DNA of 64,000 bases from Tachypleus tridentatus (GCF_004210375.1 NC_134833.1:19833396-19897395); one strand, 5' to 3'; numbered from the stretch's first letter, positions 43,984 to 57,400 are shown. Numbers and translations are program-made. The notes: a model not told the origin generated them from the sequence alone.

Positions 43984-46766
43984 GGTGTCGCTAACAAATA
44001 CAGCGTAATATTTTAATAAAATTGCAAAACGATTAGATGTTAGATACTTAAAAATTAACATGCCGGAATGTGTACCGAGGTTCCATGATTCGCGCTAAAA
44101 AAAAAAAAAGAGAAATATACATGAATGTTAATACAGTAGTAAGGTTACGATATAAAAACTTGTAATTATTTATTTACCGGAATCTCTACTTTATTAATGA
44201 TAGAGTGCAGAGCCGGTGTTTCACTGTAGATATAATGGACAAGTAAGACGGTTATTGATTTTTATTTTGCATTTTATTTATTTTATGGGAACTAAAATAT
44301 ACATAGTGTTTCGTGTCAGGTTCTCTTATGAATGTTGAAAGTGACCTTTTTTTATCAATCGTATCCCTCCAACCAAGAAAATCGAAAATCTACCAAATAA
44401 ATCGTAAGACTAAAAAAGCCAACTTTACTTCCAATGCTTTTGATGTGACCCAAAGCTTTAATTTTTATTTTTACTGATAAAAGCAGTGTTACTCTATATT
44501 CAAACAATAATGCTCATGATAAACTATGGATTTTTAATAATCTAATAAAAAGTAATTTTCTAGGATCAAAAGCCATAACAATTGCATCATTAAACCTAAC
44601 GCGTGAGCCATCTGTTGGGAAATACTGAAGGTACGTTGTATATCGCGGCATAATGAAATACATTGTGGAATGTGAAATTGCTGGAGAGATAATAAATATT
44701 ATTCCACTGATAATGTGATGCTACACGAAGATTTTACTTAATTTGTCTATGTAAAATAAAGCCGATAAAGAATTCATAGGTTGTCAAGATATAAACTCGT
44801 TTTCATCCTCTAACCTATATAAAAGCTAGATTGTACCACGTGACTTCACGCTTGATTTATCGAAATAGGAGGAGTCATAAAAACGAAACTGCCTTTAACG
44901 GGAAAGAATAATTAGATTACTGTCTGCTTATTAAAATTTTAGTGAGGAAGTGCAAGTGGGTCTTGAAAAAGAGGATGCCATGAAACCTTATAAGTGTAGT
45001 GAGTATTGGTAAAATAAGCCTGAGGTAAGTAAAGATATAGTGTGGAATTACTTAGCATAGAGCAGAACATTTAGCCTGAAAATGAAAGTGTCGAATCATT
45101 TTTAAACATAAATTGTTTCTGAATTAAGTCATCTTCTGCTATATCACTAACGATTTTAACAAAAAAAATCCAACAAATAAACCTTTTAAATCAAAGGAGA
45201 CTCTAAATTAAGAAATCAACAAATATTTTTCCAGATTTTTGTTGTTGTCTATACGTTTCATTTTACACTTTCAGTACATAAGTAACAACAATATTAGGTT
45301 ACACTTTTGTTGCTAAGCAACATCACATAAAAGCCAAACCCTCCTCAGCCCCCAATATTGTTTTCTACATATATTCATAAAATATGGAAGACACAATTGT
45401 CGTTGTTGCTTAATAATTAACATCAAAGAGATAATAGATCTGTAGAACTCAACGTATTCATTAAGACGGAAGTATGTGTCATGCATCCCATAGCAACGTA
45501 CTGAATGCACTGAAACTCATGTATTGTATTGCCGCTCTCTGTGTAATGTCATTCTATCTTGATCTTTGACGAAGATTAGACAACCACGTTGATTTCAAGT
45601 TACAACAGATCATCAGGGATTTTACTTGATAAACCAAAGATTTCACAGGTATTTACCCATTAATTTCATTTATCTTTGATTGAAAAGTAAAACATAGTAT
45701 GCATGTATAAGTGTATTGTGTATAGGTCAAAACTATGAAGCATTTAGCCGGTGTTGTGTCTTCTGTGAGATCATTTTGCATTGTGTATCAGCCATCCAAA
45801 ATTGTACTGATGATTGTGGCATACACTTAAAATTGCGATTTACAATCCAATTAATACTATACTTATGACTAGATAATAACCTTACATGTTAACTGACCAA
45901 GTAATATTTCTAAACAATTCTAGAATGAATTTTGAAATTGTCATTGGGCTATTTAGAAGTGCCTAATTTAATGTAATGTAGTAGTTACATTATTGTAACA
46001 GGTGCTTGTCACACTTATGATAATGAGAACAATATCACAATCACAGTTTGACCTGTGTGAATAATGTGAAAAACCAGCCTTTCTGTGAAGGCCAACTGTA
46101 ATTTAGACATTTTGTTTTGGTGCTACTATGACCATTCAATATCCAGGCCGCGGGTTTGCTTTGTTCCAGCGCGCGATTCCCGCCTCGAACGTCTTAAGTG
46201 TATGATCACCGAGCCGCTGACCATGGTGTACGCTCTGCATACGGCTAACGATCAGCTCAGCACGATCGAGATCCAGATGCCAGCCGCACGCCATCCCCCG
46301 CTCACTCCCATTAGCTGCCCACAGTTTTACAACATGCCCTATCAAAGCTGTGTTTGTGTTCCCCAATTAGCCCTGTAATTTGACATTATCACTACCCTCT
46401 GATTAAGTACTAGTGCTATATGGATAAAGATAAGCACTTTCTTTAACAGTGTTTCACGGATATGTTCTGGATTTTTATGTGCTATTAATATAATTTGATT
46501 ATTTCAATGCCGCAGAGCAGTTGTTCGTAATGTTGAACTATGTTTAGTTGTTATTTGTTCCTTATTCATGAAATGACCCAATAGTATGTATGTTACATCT
46601 TTTTTTTTAGATTTCGATGTCTGAAATGAATATCCTTTGTAAACCCTAATGCCAATATAAGGAGAGAAATTCCCATTTGTTTCATACAAACTAACACAAC
46701 TTGGAAGTAAGAAGTGGTACCAGCATTCAGCCTGCTCGGTGGTCACTTTGACGTTCGTGCGCTCTG
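43984..46766. other. Intergenic interval with two unexplained segments
   Basis: Mostly AT-rich. A TATA-like CTATATAAAAG lies near 44815-44825. At 44983-45016 a short frame MKPYKCSEYW ends in a stop, followed by GAG|GTAAGT near 45023, a possible splice donor. A GC- and CpG-rich island lies at about 46139-46377. Their roles are unknown. Confidence 0.4.
46139..46377. other. GC/CpG-rich island, open on both strands, unidentified
   Basis: About 240 bp with base composition unlike the surrounding AT-rich DNA. On the + strand the frame 46085-46378 ends at a stop and uses many G/C-ending codons (it includes ERLKCMITEPLTMVYALHTA). On the minus strand 46136-46366 is also open. I do not recognise either product. 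It could be a fragment of a transposon, virus or bacterial-like sequence, or an exon. No confident splice sites were seen. Confidence 0.35.
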
Positions 46767-46774
46767 TATAAAAG
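46767..46774 (+). promoter_or_regulatory. TATA box upstream of the hAT transposase
   Basis: TATAAAAG, followed by GGAG, in a locally GC-richer stretch about 200 bp before the first transposase ATG (46968). It is the most TATA-like site near this frame. Confidence 0.5.
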
Positions 46775-46967
46775 GGAGTTATGTTTGTTTACGCGGCTCT
46801 CGCTCTCTCTGGTACTCGGCCTCACACTGGAACACACACTCAGTTTAGATTAATAAAAGGATATCAAAATCAGCGCTCGTTTTCAAACAAGGACACCAAC
46901 ACACAAGACAAGAGTCAGACATCACCCACCAAAATATGAACTGGTCATACTACACATAGGGTTGATT

Positions 46968-49278
46968 ATGCAACGCTACCTGCTACCCAAGAAGAGACAG
47001 CAAGTAGATGGTCCTACAAACACATGTGGTGCAAGTGAGGAGGACAGTGGTGATCGTGATGGTGAGAATGCGGGCACGACTAGTGCGGGATCCAGCCGCA
47101 AGAGGACACCACTAACACCTAGGGTGAAAAACTACTACCAGGACCCAAGGACCTGAGCCAGCTTCCAGATAGTGGTCCAACCTGTCCATACTTGAAGAGA
47201 TACCCGGCCACAGAATACAGCGGCCAGTCAAGGTCATTCAACAAGAAATGGCGTGATCAGCACTCGTGGTTGGAGTACTCTGTGACCCAAGATGTTGCAT
47301 TCTGCTTCGCATGTCGTATTTTCATTCACACACACTTCAGTAAAACTGAGAAGTCCTTCACCCTTGAAGGCTTCCGGAACTGGAAGAAGGCGACCACATC
47401 ACTGAAGTCCCATGATAACTCTACAGGACACAAGTTTGCCATGCAAGCTTGGGCAGAGTTTAAATTGCAGAAAACAAAGGGTGCAAGGATCCAACATGCT
47501 CTCGATGCAAGCCATGCTAAAACTGTGGAGGAAAGCCGACATTACATAAGAGTCGTGATAGATGCACTGCTCTACACAGCCTGCCAGAATGAAGCCCAGA
47601 GAGGTCACAGGGAAGATAGTCAGTCAGATAACAGGGTAAATTTCCTGGAACTTCTTAACATGATCTTCAGGTATGATGAAATCGTGAAGAAGAAGCTAAG
47701 TGGTCCTGGCAATGCCAAGTACACACATCATGATATCCAAAACGAACTGCTTGACATCATAGCTGAAATGATCAGGAAGGATATCAGTTAAGAGGTCATG
47801 GAAGCTGAGCGTTTTGCTCTAATGGTGGATAAAACAAAGGATGTGAGCAAACAAGAACAGTTATCCATTGTGGTAAGGTACCTCCACCAACAGAGCCTTG
47901 ACAAGGAGTTCCTGGACTTCACAACTGCTAAGGGTCTGGATGCAGATTCATTGCTCAAGAAAATCATGGAGACTCTGGCTAAATGTGGTATTGACCACAA
48001 TGCCTGCATTGGCCAGTGCTATGACCGAGCTACAGCCACGTCAGGGCACATCAGTGGCGTACAGAAGAGGTTCAGGAGAGAGGTGTCTCAGGCTGTGTAT
48101 GTCCACTGCTATGCACAAAGGCTCAACCTTGTGCTAGTTGATTGTGTGCACAACGTCCAGGCTGCAGCAGAGTTCTTTGTGACAATTCAGAAGCTGTACA
48201 AGTTCTTCTCTACATCTGTTGTGCATGAAGAATTTCTGAAGGTACAGAAGGAGCTTGAACCCGTGAACCAGCACATAGAGTTGAAGCGACTGTCAGATAC
48301 AAGGTGGGCCTGACAACATGCTGCTTGTCTGGCTGTGAAAAGAACCCTCCCTACCATTGTGTCAACCCTAAAGCGTCTTGTGGAGGGGGACAATGTCCAC
48401 AGAGCCACTGAATCAAAGGGCCTGTGCATCCTCCTAGATAAGCAGTTCGTAACCAGTCTAGTGGTCATAGAAAAACTACTGCTGATAACAAAACAGCTAT
48501 CAGACCCCCTCCAGTCACCTGACCTGTAGCTGGCCTTTGCAGAGGACCTAGTACAATCTGTCATCTCTGATCTCTCAGAAATGAAAACTGAAGCAGTATG
48601 GAAAGTCTTGGATGAATCTGCTGAGGATATATGTAAGAAAGTGGGAATGCTTGAGACGGTGCGTCAAGGTGGACAGCGATCTGTCCCCAGACACCTGGAC
48701 GAAATCATAAGCACATCTAGTACTGGCCAAAGAGATGAACCAACACCAGATGTCAGGAGACACACCTTCTATGCTATAATAGACAGGATGCTTAACGAAT
48801 TGAATAGAAGATTCTTCTCTGATGCTTGCAGTGTTCTGATGGGTGCAACTGCAGTGAACCCCAAACACTCCACATTTTGGACAAGCAAGCACTCTTAGGA
48901 ATGGCAGCAAACTATGGTGTGGCAGAAGATGACCTCGCAGTGGAGGCTCACCAATTGAACTGGCTAATTGCCAGAAAGAAAGATAAAGGGCAGGAAGTAT
49001 CCACACCATTGGAGCTTGCAATCATGCTGGAGCCATACAAGGATGCCTTCATGGATCTCCACAAACTTGTATGCATCACTGTGACCCTGCCTGTCACTTC
49101 AGTTGCCTGTGAGAGAAGTTTCTCATGTCTGAAGCTTCTCAAGACATACTTGTGCAACAGCAGTGGTAACAACCACACCAGCAACCTTACTGTCATATCA
49201 GTAAACTCCAGGAGGACAAAACAACTTGATATTAATACTGTTATAGACACATTTACTGCCAATCACCAGAACAGGTGA
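46968..49278 (+). pseudogene. hAT transposase pseudogene (TTF zinc finger, ZMYM1/DUF4371-like)
   Basis: A different hAT lineage from the one at 38 kb. The N-terminus MQRYLLPKKRQQ is followed by a frame change near 47140. Then come a TTF-type zinc-finger region (RSFNKKWRDQHSWLEYS, AFCFACRIF), a DUF4371-like part (ALMVDKTKDVSKQEQLSIVV) and GQCYDRATATSGHISGVQKR. VHCYAQRLNLVLVD follows, where the family usually has His instead of Gln, then LKRLSDTRWA. The C-terminal hAT region is LPVTSVACERSFSCLKLLKT. Lesions: TAA at 47789-47791, TGA at 48311-48313, TAG at 48527-48529, and a frameshift near 48880. Related sequences often have aspartate and cysteine codons where two of these stops fall, so they look like simple point changes. 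Confidence 0.9.
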
Positions 49279-49787
49279 ATTGTTTTGAAGTAATATTGAC
49301 TATAAACACAACATGATAAAAGATAGTTAGCCTGATAGTGACCTTACTTTTCCTCAGAGTGTATTAACTTCACATGGGATAATTCGTTTCTGCTATGTAA
49401 ACTATGTCTTTATGTTATATTTCTTTTGATTTGTAGCTTTACTCTTAATGGTATATTAAATGTTCAATCTAAGCTAATCTTGATTTTCTTTATTATTATG
49501 TATTACCTTAGGTGGAATTTAGGTGAGCTTCCTCTTTTACATATACGCATATTTTCATAAACAGATTATTTCTAATTTGTAATAATGAATTATTAATCAG
49601 AGTATGAGTTTCCAATGATAACTGTATTAAAAACACAGTTCAAAATAGTACACCTTCCTGATATGTACCTTGGTATTTACATTATTATAATTTGCCATCT
49701 ATACTTCATATTGATGGCATTTTGGGAAGTCCCTCCACAGTTTACCTCGGCCCTCCCCCCAACGAAAATATCCTGGCGCCGCCACTG
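49279..49787 (+). mobile_element. 3' end of the second hAT element
   Basis: Non-coding tail of the element, ending ATCCTGGCGCCGCCACTG at 49787. Read inward this is CAGTGGCGGCGCCAGGAT, a good hAT terminal repeat. I searched upstream by eye for the partner terminus and did not find it, so the left end is lost or diverged. Confidence 0.7.
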
Positions 49788-49845
49788 ATTTGTAGGTTTT
49801 CATGTTATGTACTCTTATAACCGTTGAAGATCATCTATTATGCTT

Positions 49846-49970
49846 CTCCAGTTATCTCAGTGGTTAAACTATAAATCTACAGACCTAAAACGCTAAAATT
49901 CGAGGTTCGAAACACGTGGTAGGTAAATTACACATGGTTCATTATGTATCTTTGCGTTTAACAACAACCA
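49846..49970 (+). repeat. SINE-B/C-like copy, diverged
   Basis: CCAGTTATCTCAGTGGTTAA, CCTAAAACGCTAAAATTCGA, GGTTCGAAACACGTGGTAGG, TTCATTATGTATCTTTGCGT, ending in AACAACAACC. Confidence 0.7.
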
Positions 49971-51956
49971 ACTCTGTCATTTTATTTATTTACTTTTGCT
50001 AGAGGAATTTTGATCTTTAAGTACCGATGACTTCCACATTAGAACTGTTACAGTTTAATAGATATTAGACTTTTCGATACTGTCGAAAACTCGAAAGTAC
50101 AACAGCTATTAACGTTCGCTTTGATCAAGCGTGTTGCCAGGAGCTCACAGGTCTTCACGTGTTAAGATTGCAGCTGTGTCAAAAAAAATCACGTTTTAAA
50201 GAAAGCCACAGTGATTTTGTTGCACTCAATGTGGTTTCATACGCATGAGCATTACCCATAATCCTTGCGCATGAATGCCGATAAATTCGAAAGGTTAACT
50301 CCAGTTTCGTATCACTGTTTATTGTTGGTATAGCTACACAGTGGATTGTCGTTGCTGTGTCAACCAGGGGTATTTAAATCCGTATTTCAGCGTTATAATG
50401 TTTCAAATGTATCACTGAGCCACTGGAATGAGGTTGGCGTTGCAAATACGTCTTTTCAATCGCGAATTTTAAGGACTGATATAAGTTAATTTACCGAAGT
50501 TCATGGTTATGTGCGTCATTGTGATAAATATGAAATATTGGAGTGATTTCAAGAATTTAAATGACACATTGACATCAGAAGCGTCATCTACTGAGCATGT
50601 TGATAAATTATTCCGGAAGAATAACGTTTCCCGCCATAAACTAGGTATGACCCACGCCTGATTTCAAAGTAATAAAATCAGTAAGTTGAAGTGAATATTA
50701 CCCTTACAAGTCGTAAGGGGACGATACGAAGCAGGTAATTCGAGCGCTTGGACCAGGACCTTCAAGTTTACATCTGATGAAGCTTACTGGACCGCTATAA
50801 AACCAGACTACAGAAGATACCGTGTTACAACCTTCTCTCAGAGAAGCAATAGTTGTTTAGGATAATGGTAGAACAACATTGTTATACTAAGCACGTTAAC
50901 AGTACAGATCGACAAGGATATCAAATAATTCATGCGACTTAAAATCACCCTATCAAGTTCTTAAGCGAAAAACCGACCATTCAAAACATTAGTTACGATA
51001 TATCATGCGTTAAGAAGATCGTTAACATTTTCGGTATAATAATTTAAAATGTTCTTAATAATTAACGTTTTCGTCTACTACGTATCTACCTGACCACATC
51101 ACCGGGGCTAGTGCCTAGACGGGTCGGATTATCGCTACAAGGTTTCTCTAGGTTATCTAACAGGTCTGTTAATATCCGCTTATAATATTCTGATAAATAT
51201 ATGTTTCTTTGTTGTTGTTGTTGTTTTTTTTATAAATGGTAAACAAATCACGCACGTACCTAAACATCTTTTCATTCCAATTTAACCCAAGAGATGGCGA
51301 TACATATCGTTGGATATACATGCGATCGTTTTAAACATAAAGTGTATGTATACCTTATACAGGTATAACACGACAAAAAATAAACAAACAAGAGTATTAA
51401 ACATTAAGAATTTTAAAATGACGTAGAGTTAGTCCTATAAAACGTAATGAAGAAATAATTTAAACCACAATCATAGATTTATAAAATATAATCTCTACTT
51501 TGGCAACATTATGCACTTATATATTTGTGATTGTGGGTTTTAAATCTTGTAAAAGTTATATCTGTCAGGGATTTGGCTATACTGAAAGTTTATAGATGTT
51601 GTCTTCATTCCATGCACATACAAAACCTGAACAAACCAATGGGGAAGAAAATAAATTAACGGAAAGTAGAGGTCAATAATTATTTGTATAATTTAACAGA
51701 AAGTAGAGGCCAATATTTATTTGTATAATTTAACAGAAAGTAGAGGTCAATATTTATTTGTAGTATTGCCATGAGAAATACCAAAAACAAAATAAATGCT
51801 GAAATACAAATATCACTGATACTCGCTGGATAGATATGAAAACGATTTTATTAAACTGTTTCATTTAGCAACTCAAGTCCCAATGGCTGGACCAAAACCC
51901 TTAATTTCACGAGTGATAAAACTTATGAAACAATGATATAGACACACAGGTTTGAT
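49971..51956. other. AT-rich intergenic DNA with minor repeats
   Basis: A worn minus-strand SINE-B lies at about 50326-50432 (CTACACAGTGGATTGTC, GGGGTATTTAAATCCGTATT, CACTGAGCCACTGG). Three imperfect copies of a ~40-bp unit (AACAGAAAGTAGAGGTCAAT) lie at about 51658-51765. No exon was recognised. Confidence 0.5.
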
Positions 51957-52168
51957 TTTGTTTGGTTTCTTTTGAATTTTGCGCAAAACTACGCGAGGGC
52001 TATTTGTGCTAGCCGTCCCTAGTTTAGCAGTGTAAGACTAGATGGAAGGCAGCTTGTCATCACCACTCACCGCCAACTCTTAGGCTACTCTTTAACCCAC
52101 GAATAGTGGGATTGACCGTAACATAACGCCCCCACTGCTGATAGGGCGCGCATGTTTGGTGTGACGGA
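51957..52168 (-). repeat. SINE-A, head truncated
   Basis: Minus-strand body from TTTTGAATTTTGCGCAAAAC to GCGCATGTTTGGTGTGACGG. The tRNA-like head is absent. Confidence 0.88.
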
Positions 52169-52478
52169 TAGGCAAAGAGAAAAAGACAATTAGCTACAGG
52201 GATAACAATGAACAGAACAGATCAAAAATCCCAGTTTCACAAGTGATAAAAGATTATGAAACGATGGTATAATCAAACTGAACAAAAGAGCTACGCAGAT
52301 CACGATGCCACTTACATTAACGAAACAAACTCACACTGTCATTCTCAGTACAACTAGTTTGTATATCAAATCGTACGGGTACTTTTAAATAACCTTCATT
52401 AGAATTGGGGAAGAAGCCAACACGGAACTTACAATATATACAAAAAATGTTCATATAAAACCTACCAGTTCTTTCACT
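52169..52478. other. AT-rich DNA, nothing recognised
   Basis: Short interval between a truncated SINE and the next tandem array. Confidence 0.5.
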
Positions 52479-53830
52479 CATGTTTAGAAACAAACTATAC
52501 AAAACTAGTAGTTCTACATCTCATGTTTAGAAACAAACTACACAAAACTAGCAGTTCTACATCTCATGTTTAGAAACAAACTAGCAGTTCTACATCTCAT
52601 GTTTAGAAACAAACTATACAAAACTAACAGTTCCTCCCCTCATGTTTAGAAACAAACTACACAAAACTAGCAGTTTTACATCTCATGTTTAGAAACAAAC
52701 TACACAAAACTAGCAGTTCTACATCTCATGTTTAGAAACAAACTACAGAAAACTAGCAGTTCTACATCTCATGTTTAGAAACAAACTACAGAAAACTAGC
52801 AGTTCTACATCTCATGTTTAGAAACAAACTACAGAAAACTAACAGTTCTACATCTCATGTTTAGAAATAAACTACACAAAACTAGCAGTTCTACATCTCA
52901 TGTTTAGAAATAAACTACACAAAACTAGCAGTTTTACATCTTATGTTTAGAAACAAACTATACAAAACTAGCAGTTCTACATCTCATGTTTAGAAACAAA
53001 CTATACAAAACTAGCAGTTTTACATCTGATGTTTAGAAACAAACTACAGAAAACTAGCAGTTCTACATCTCATGTTTAGAAACAAACTACACAAAACTAG
53101 CAGTTCTACATCTCATGTTTAGAAACAAACTACACAAAACTAACAGTTCTACATCTCATGTTTAGAAACAAACTACACAAAACTAGCAGTTCTACATCTC
53201 ATGTTTAGAAACAAACTACAGAAAACTAGCAGTTCTACATCTCATGTTTAGAAACAAACTACAGAAAACTAGCAGTTCTACATCTCATGTTTAGAAACAA
53301 GCTACAGAAAACTAGCAGTTCTACATCTCATGTTTAGAAACAAGCTACAGAAAACTAGCAGTTCTACATCTCATGTTTAGAAACAAACTACACAAAACTA
53401 GCAGTTCTACATCTCATGTTTAGAAACAAACTACAGAAAACTAACAGTTCTACATCTCATGTTTAGAAATAAACTACACAAAACTAGCAGTTCTACATCT
53501 CATGTTTAGAAACAAACTACACAAAACTAACAGTTCTACATCTCATGTTTAGAAACAAACTACACAAAACTAACAGTTCTACATCTCATGTTTAGAAACA
53601 AACTACACAAAACTAGTAGTTCTACATCTCATGTTTAGAAACAAACTACACAAAACTAACAGTTCTACATCTCATGATTAGAAACAAACTACACAAAACT
53701 AGCAGTTCTACATCTCATGTTTAGAAACAAACTACACAAAACTAGCAGTTCTACATCTCATGTTTAGAAACAAACTACACAAAACTAGCAGTTCTACATC
53801 TCATGTTTAGAAACAAACTATACAAAACTA
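52479..53830 (+). repeat. 43-bp tandem array, about 32 copies
   Basis: Monomer CATGTTTAGAAACAAACTAC / ACAAAACTAGCAGTTCTACA / TCT. The anchor runs from 52479 to 53802, equal to 31 periods less 10 bp; one short monomer at about 52575-52610 lacks TACACAAAAC. Variants ACACAAAA/ACAGAAAA and CTAGCAG/CTAACAG are interspersed. Its sequence is unrelated by eye to the other 43-bp array. Confidence 0.96.
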
Positions 53831-54270
53831 CTTTTCAAAAAACAATAATTTGTGGAATTAACGTTCATCGTTTAAATAAAAACAGGAGTTTCGAGCTGTT
53901 TAAAGTGAGTTGTGTAAGAACAGCCAATCAAACTCTTAGTTAAATAATCCTTCTTTATTTATCGGTGTTTTTCTCCAATGAATGACTATAGTACATACAG
54001 GAATACAGAATATATATTTCATAATGAGGATATACTTTTGTTCACTTTAAGTAATGAATGAATGATGTTTCTGAATACCAGGTTTAGATGAAAACTTAAT
54101 CATACCTTAACATTTATTAGTAGATATAACACTTAGCAGAACAGAAAAAGCATACATTTAGGATTTAGTTTATCAACACAAAACTAGTTAGGAATAATGT
54201 ACATTGTTTACCAATCACATTGTATAATGACATAAGTTAAAGTTAGTGGACTTTATACTTGGAAATATAT
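53831..54270. other. AT-rich DNA downstream of the host gene
   Basis: No repeat or exon recognised. It may include the very end of the host gene's 3' UTR if a distal polyadenylation site is used. Confidence 0.45.
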
Positions 54271-54289
54271 TTATGTTTCGACATCATAA

Positions 54290-54477
54290 AAAAACTTATT
54301 ATTCTTTAATTTATTTAAAAATATATACTTGCAAAAGGTATAAAATCTTGCACGTTTAATTACGGTTTTTACAAAATACGTGTTAAAAGCTCTCCATTTA
54401 TTTCTTTTTATATTAAATCGTGAATAGTTTGATCTTGGAAGATTCTTCTTTTGGTCTCCAGTTACAGTCACCATGTT
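54290..54477 (-). other. Last exon: stop codon remainder and 3' UTR
   Basis: The acceptor is TTTTTACAG|AACATGG. Joined to the previous exon, the codon T|AA is a stop. Downstream, AATAAA occurs on the minus strand at about 54402-54397 and again near 54315-54310, so the transcript could end at about 54380 or 54290. A frame beginning MVTVTGDQKKNLPR follows the stop but is not in frame with the transmembrane exon by either splicing I tried. Confidence 0.6.
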
Positions 54478-57400
54478 CTGTAAAAAGGAAACAAATATAT
54501 CTTAATTAGAGTATTTAAAAAATCACTAAGGTAAAAACAGCATATTACTGGTGAACAATATGTATTTTTAAACAATACTTATAAAGTAATGTAAACAGGT
54601 TTGATTAGTTACACGTGAGCATAGAAACCCAACTCTGACAATATTTTAAACTAATTTAAACATAACAAATATTCGTCACTGTACTTACACTAGATAGAAC
54701 TATATACGTGTATTAAAGACGCTGTTTTATTGGTTATATTTTGATACAAACATAAATCTAAATTATGTATACTTTACGATATCAAACTTACATTCTTTGA
54801 ACATTCCTCGAGAATCTGTCTTCTTCATTCTACAAATGGAAACAGACAGATTAATAAGCATCTATACAATATCATCATTATATTAATAGGTAACTACTCT
54901 ATATTGTGCCTTATGTTTGACGTACTTTAGTTATTGAATGACAGCCTACATTATAATAAATATGAAGGCCTTGCTCGACATATAATCACCAAGCTACATG
55001 TGCTCTTAAAACGTATATAAACTGTATTAAAATTAATGTATAATACATACATAGTATTTTTGCTAGCGGCTTCTCTTCAAAGGTTTGTTTGTTGATGTAT
55101 TTGTAATTAAGCACAAAGCTACACAATGAGCTATCTCTGATGTGCCCACCATGGAAATCGAAACCCGGGTTCAAGCGATGTAAGTCCACAGACATACCGC
55201 TATGCCACTAATGGGCTCCCTTCAAATTAGTAATTCATTTATTAGGTAAATACAAAAAAAAGATATTTACCTGAATATTACCACTCCGCTGATAACAAGG
55301 ATTAGCAGTAAAACAACGCCAAGGACAACACCCACAACCACAGTGTTTGTCTGTGCAGCTGTAACAAAGAAATAAAGTTCACACAAGTGTTGTAGTTTAC
55401 TTCTGTATCTGAGAAACTAATCAATCTAAACACAACGAAAACTTTGTGCTAAAAGCAATTCAGTAGGAAGTATTTAAGCTACATAAAACGTTACGTAATT
55501 TAGTCACTTATAGGTTTATATCATTAATTTTCTAGCTGTTTGTATTAATATTTCTTTCGTTAAATGACACACAGAATATTTATAAACAATCATAAATTAG
55601 GTTCTCACCACTGCTGACTTAGATTATGATGTAGAACCAAACAAATCAACACATTGTTTGAGGAACATTAACAGAACCAAACAAATCAACACATTATTTT
55701 AGGAACATTAACAGAACCAAACAAATCAACACATTGTTTGAGGAACATTAACAGAACCAAACAAATCAACACATTGTTTGAGGAACATTAACAGAACCAA
55801 ACAAATCAACACATTGTTTGAGGAACATTAACAGAACCAAACAAATCAATACATTGTTTGAGGAACATTAACAGAGCCAAACAAATCAACACATTGTTTG
55901 AGGAACATTAACAGAACAAAACAAATCAATACATTGTTTGAGGAACATTAACAGAACCAAACAAATCAACACATTGTTTGAGGAACATTAACAGAACAAA
56001 ACAAATCAACACATTATTTTAGGAACATTAACAGAACAAAACAAATCAACACATTGTTTGAGGAACATTAACAGAACAAAACTTAAAACATAACAGAATT
56101 ACCAATGTGATATAACAGATAAAAACAAAATTACGGTTTAAACAGTAAATTAAGATATAGTTAACATTCTCACCAGGCAAGACAAGAAATTACAATGTTT
56201 CCGAATCATGAACAGTGGTTACACAATAACGAATCCAGACACACAAACACCGTGTGACTAGACAATAAAGAATCCAGACACACAAACACCGTGTGGCTGG
56301 ACAATAGAGAATCCAGACACACAAACACCGTGTGACTAGACAATAAAGAATCCAGACACACAAACACCGTGTGACAGGACAATAAAGAATCCAGACACAC
56401 AAACACCGTGTGACAGGACAATAAAGAATCCAGACACACAAACACCGTGTGACTGGACAATAAAGAATCCAGACACACAAACACCGTGTGACTGGACAAT
56501 AAAGAATCCAGACACACAAACACCGTGTGACTGGACAATAAAGAATCCAGACACACAAACACCGTGTGACTGGACAATAAAGAATCCAGACACACAAACA
56601 CCGTGTGACTGGACAATAAAGAATCCAGACACACAAACACCGTGTGACTGGACAATAAAAAATCCAGACAAACAAACACCGTGTGACTGGACAATAAAGA
56701 ATCCAGACACACAAACACCGTGTGACTAAACAATAAAGAATCCAGACAGACAAACACCGTGTGACTAGACAAAAAAATAATTCAGACAGACAAACACCGT
56801 GTGAGTAGACAATAAAGAATCCAGACAGACAAACACCGGGTGACTAGACAATAAATAATCCAGACAGACAAACACCGTGTGACTAGACAAAAATAATTCA
56901 GACATACAAATACTCTGTGACACAACCAGACAGTGAATAACCAAGTTAAACGAATATCATGTTATTAGAGAGTAAAACAATCAAGAAGAATGAATATCTA
57001 ATTAAATATTAAGGAATCAATACATGCGAGTATGTTGTTGTTAAACAGAAGAGAATCAACACATGCGAGTATGTTGTTGTTAAACAGTAAAGAATCAACA
57101 CATGCGAGTATGTTGTTGTTAAACAGTAAAGAATCAACACATGCGAGTATGTTGTTGTTAAACAGTAAAGAATCAACACACGCGAGTATGTTGTTGTTAA
57201 ACAGTAAAGAATCAACACATGCGAGTATGTTGTTGTTACACAGAAAAGAATCAATATATGCGAGTATGTTGTTGTTAAACAGAAAAGAGTCAATACATGC
57301 GAGTATGTTGTTGTTAAACAGTAAAGAATCAACACATGCGAGTATGTTGTTGTTAAACGGTAAAGAATCAACACATGCGAGTATGCTGTTGTTAAACAGT

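Noticed and set aside
54271-54474. Frame MVTVTGDQKKNLPR... as the cytoplasmic tail of the host gene
   Set aside because: Neither inclusion nor skipping of the 38-bp exon puts it in frame with the transmembrane exon; the joined frame stops at TAA or TGA first. Treated as 3' UTR.
56190-56772. Three overlapping minus-strand repetitive frames (CLCVWILYCPVTR type)
   Set aside because: By-product of the 39-bp intronic minisatellite A; all three frames are open at once, which argues against coding selection.
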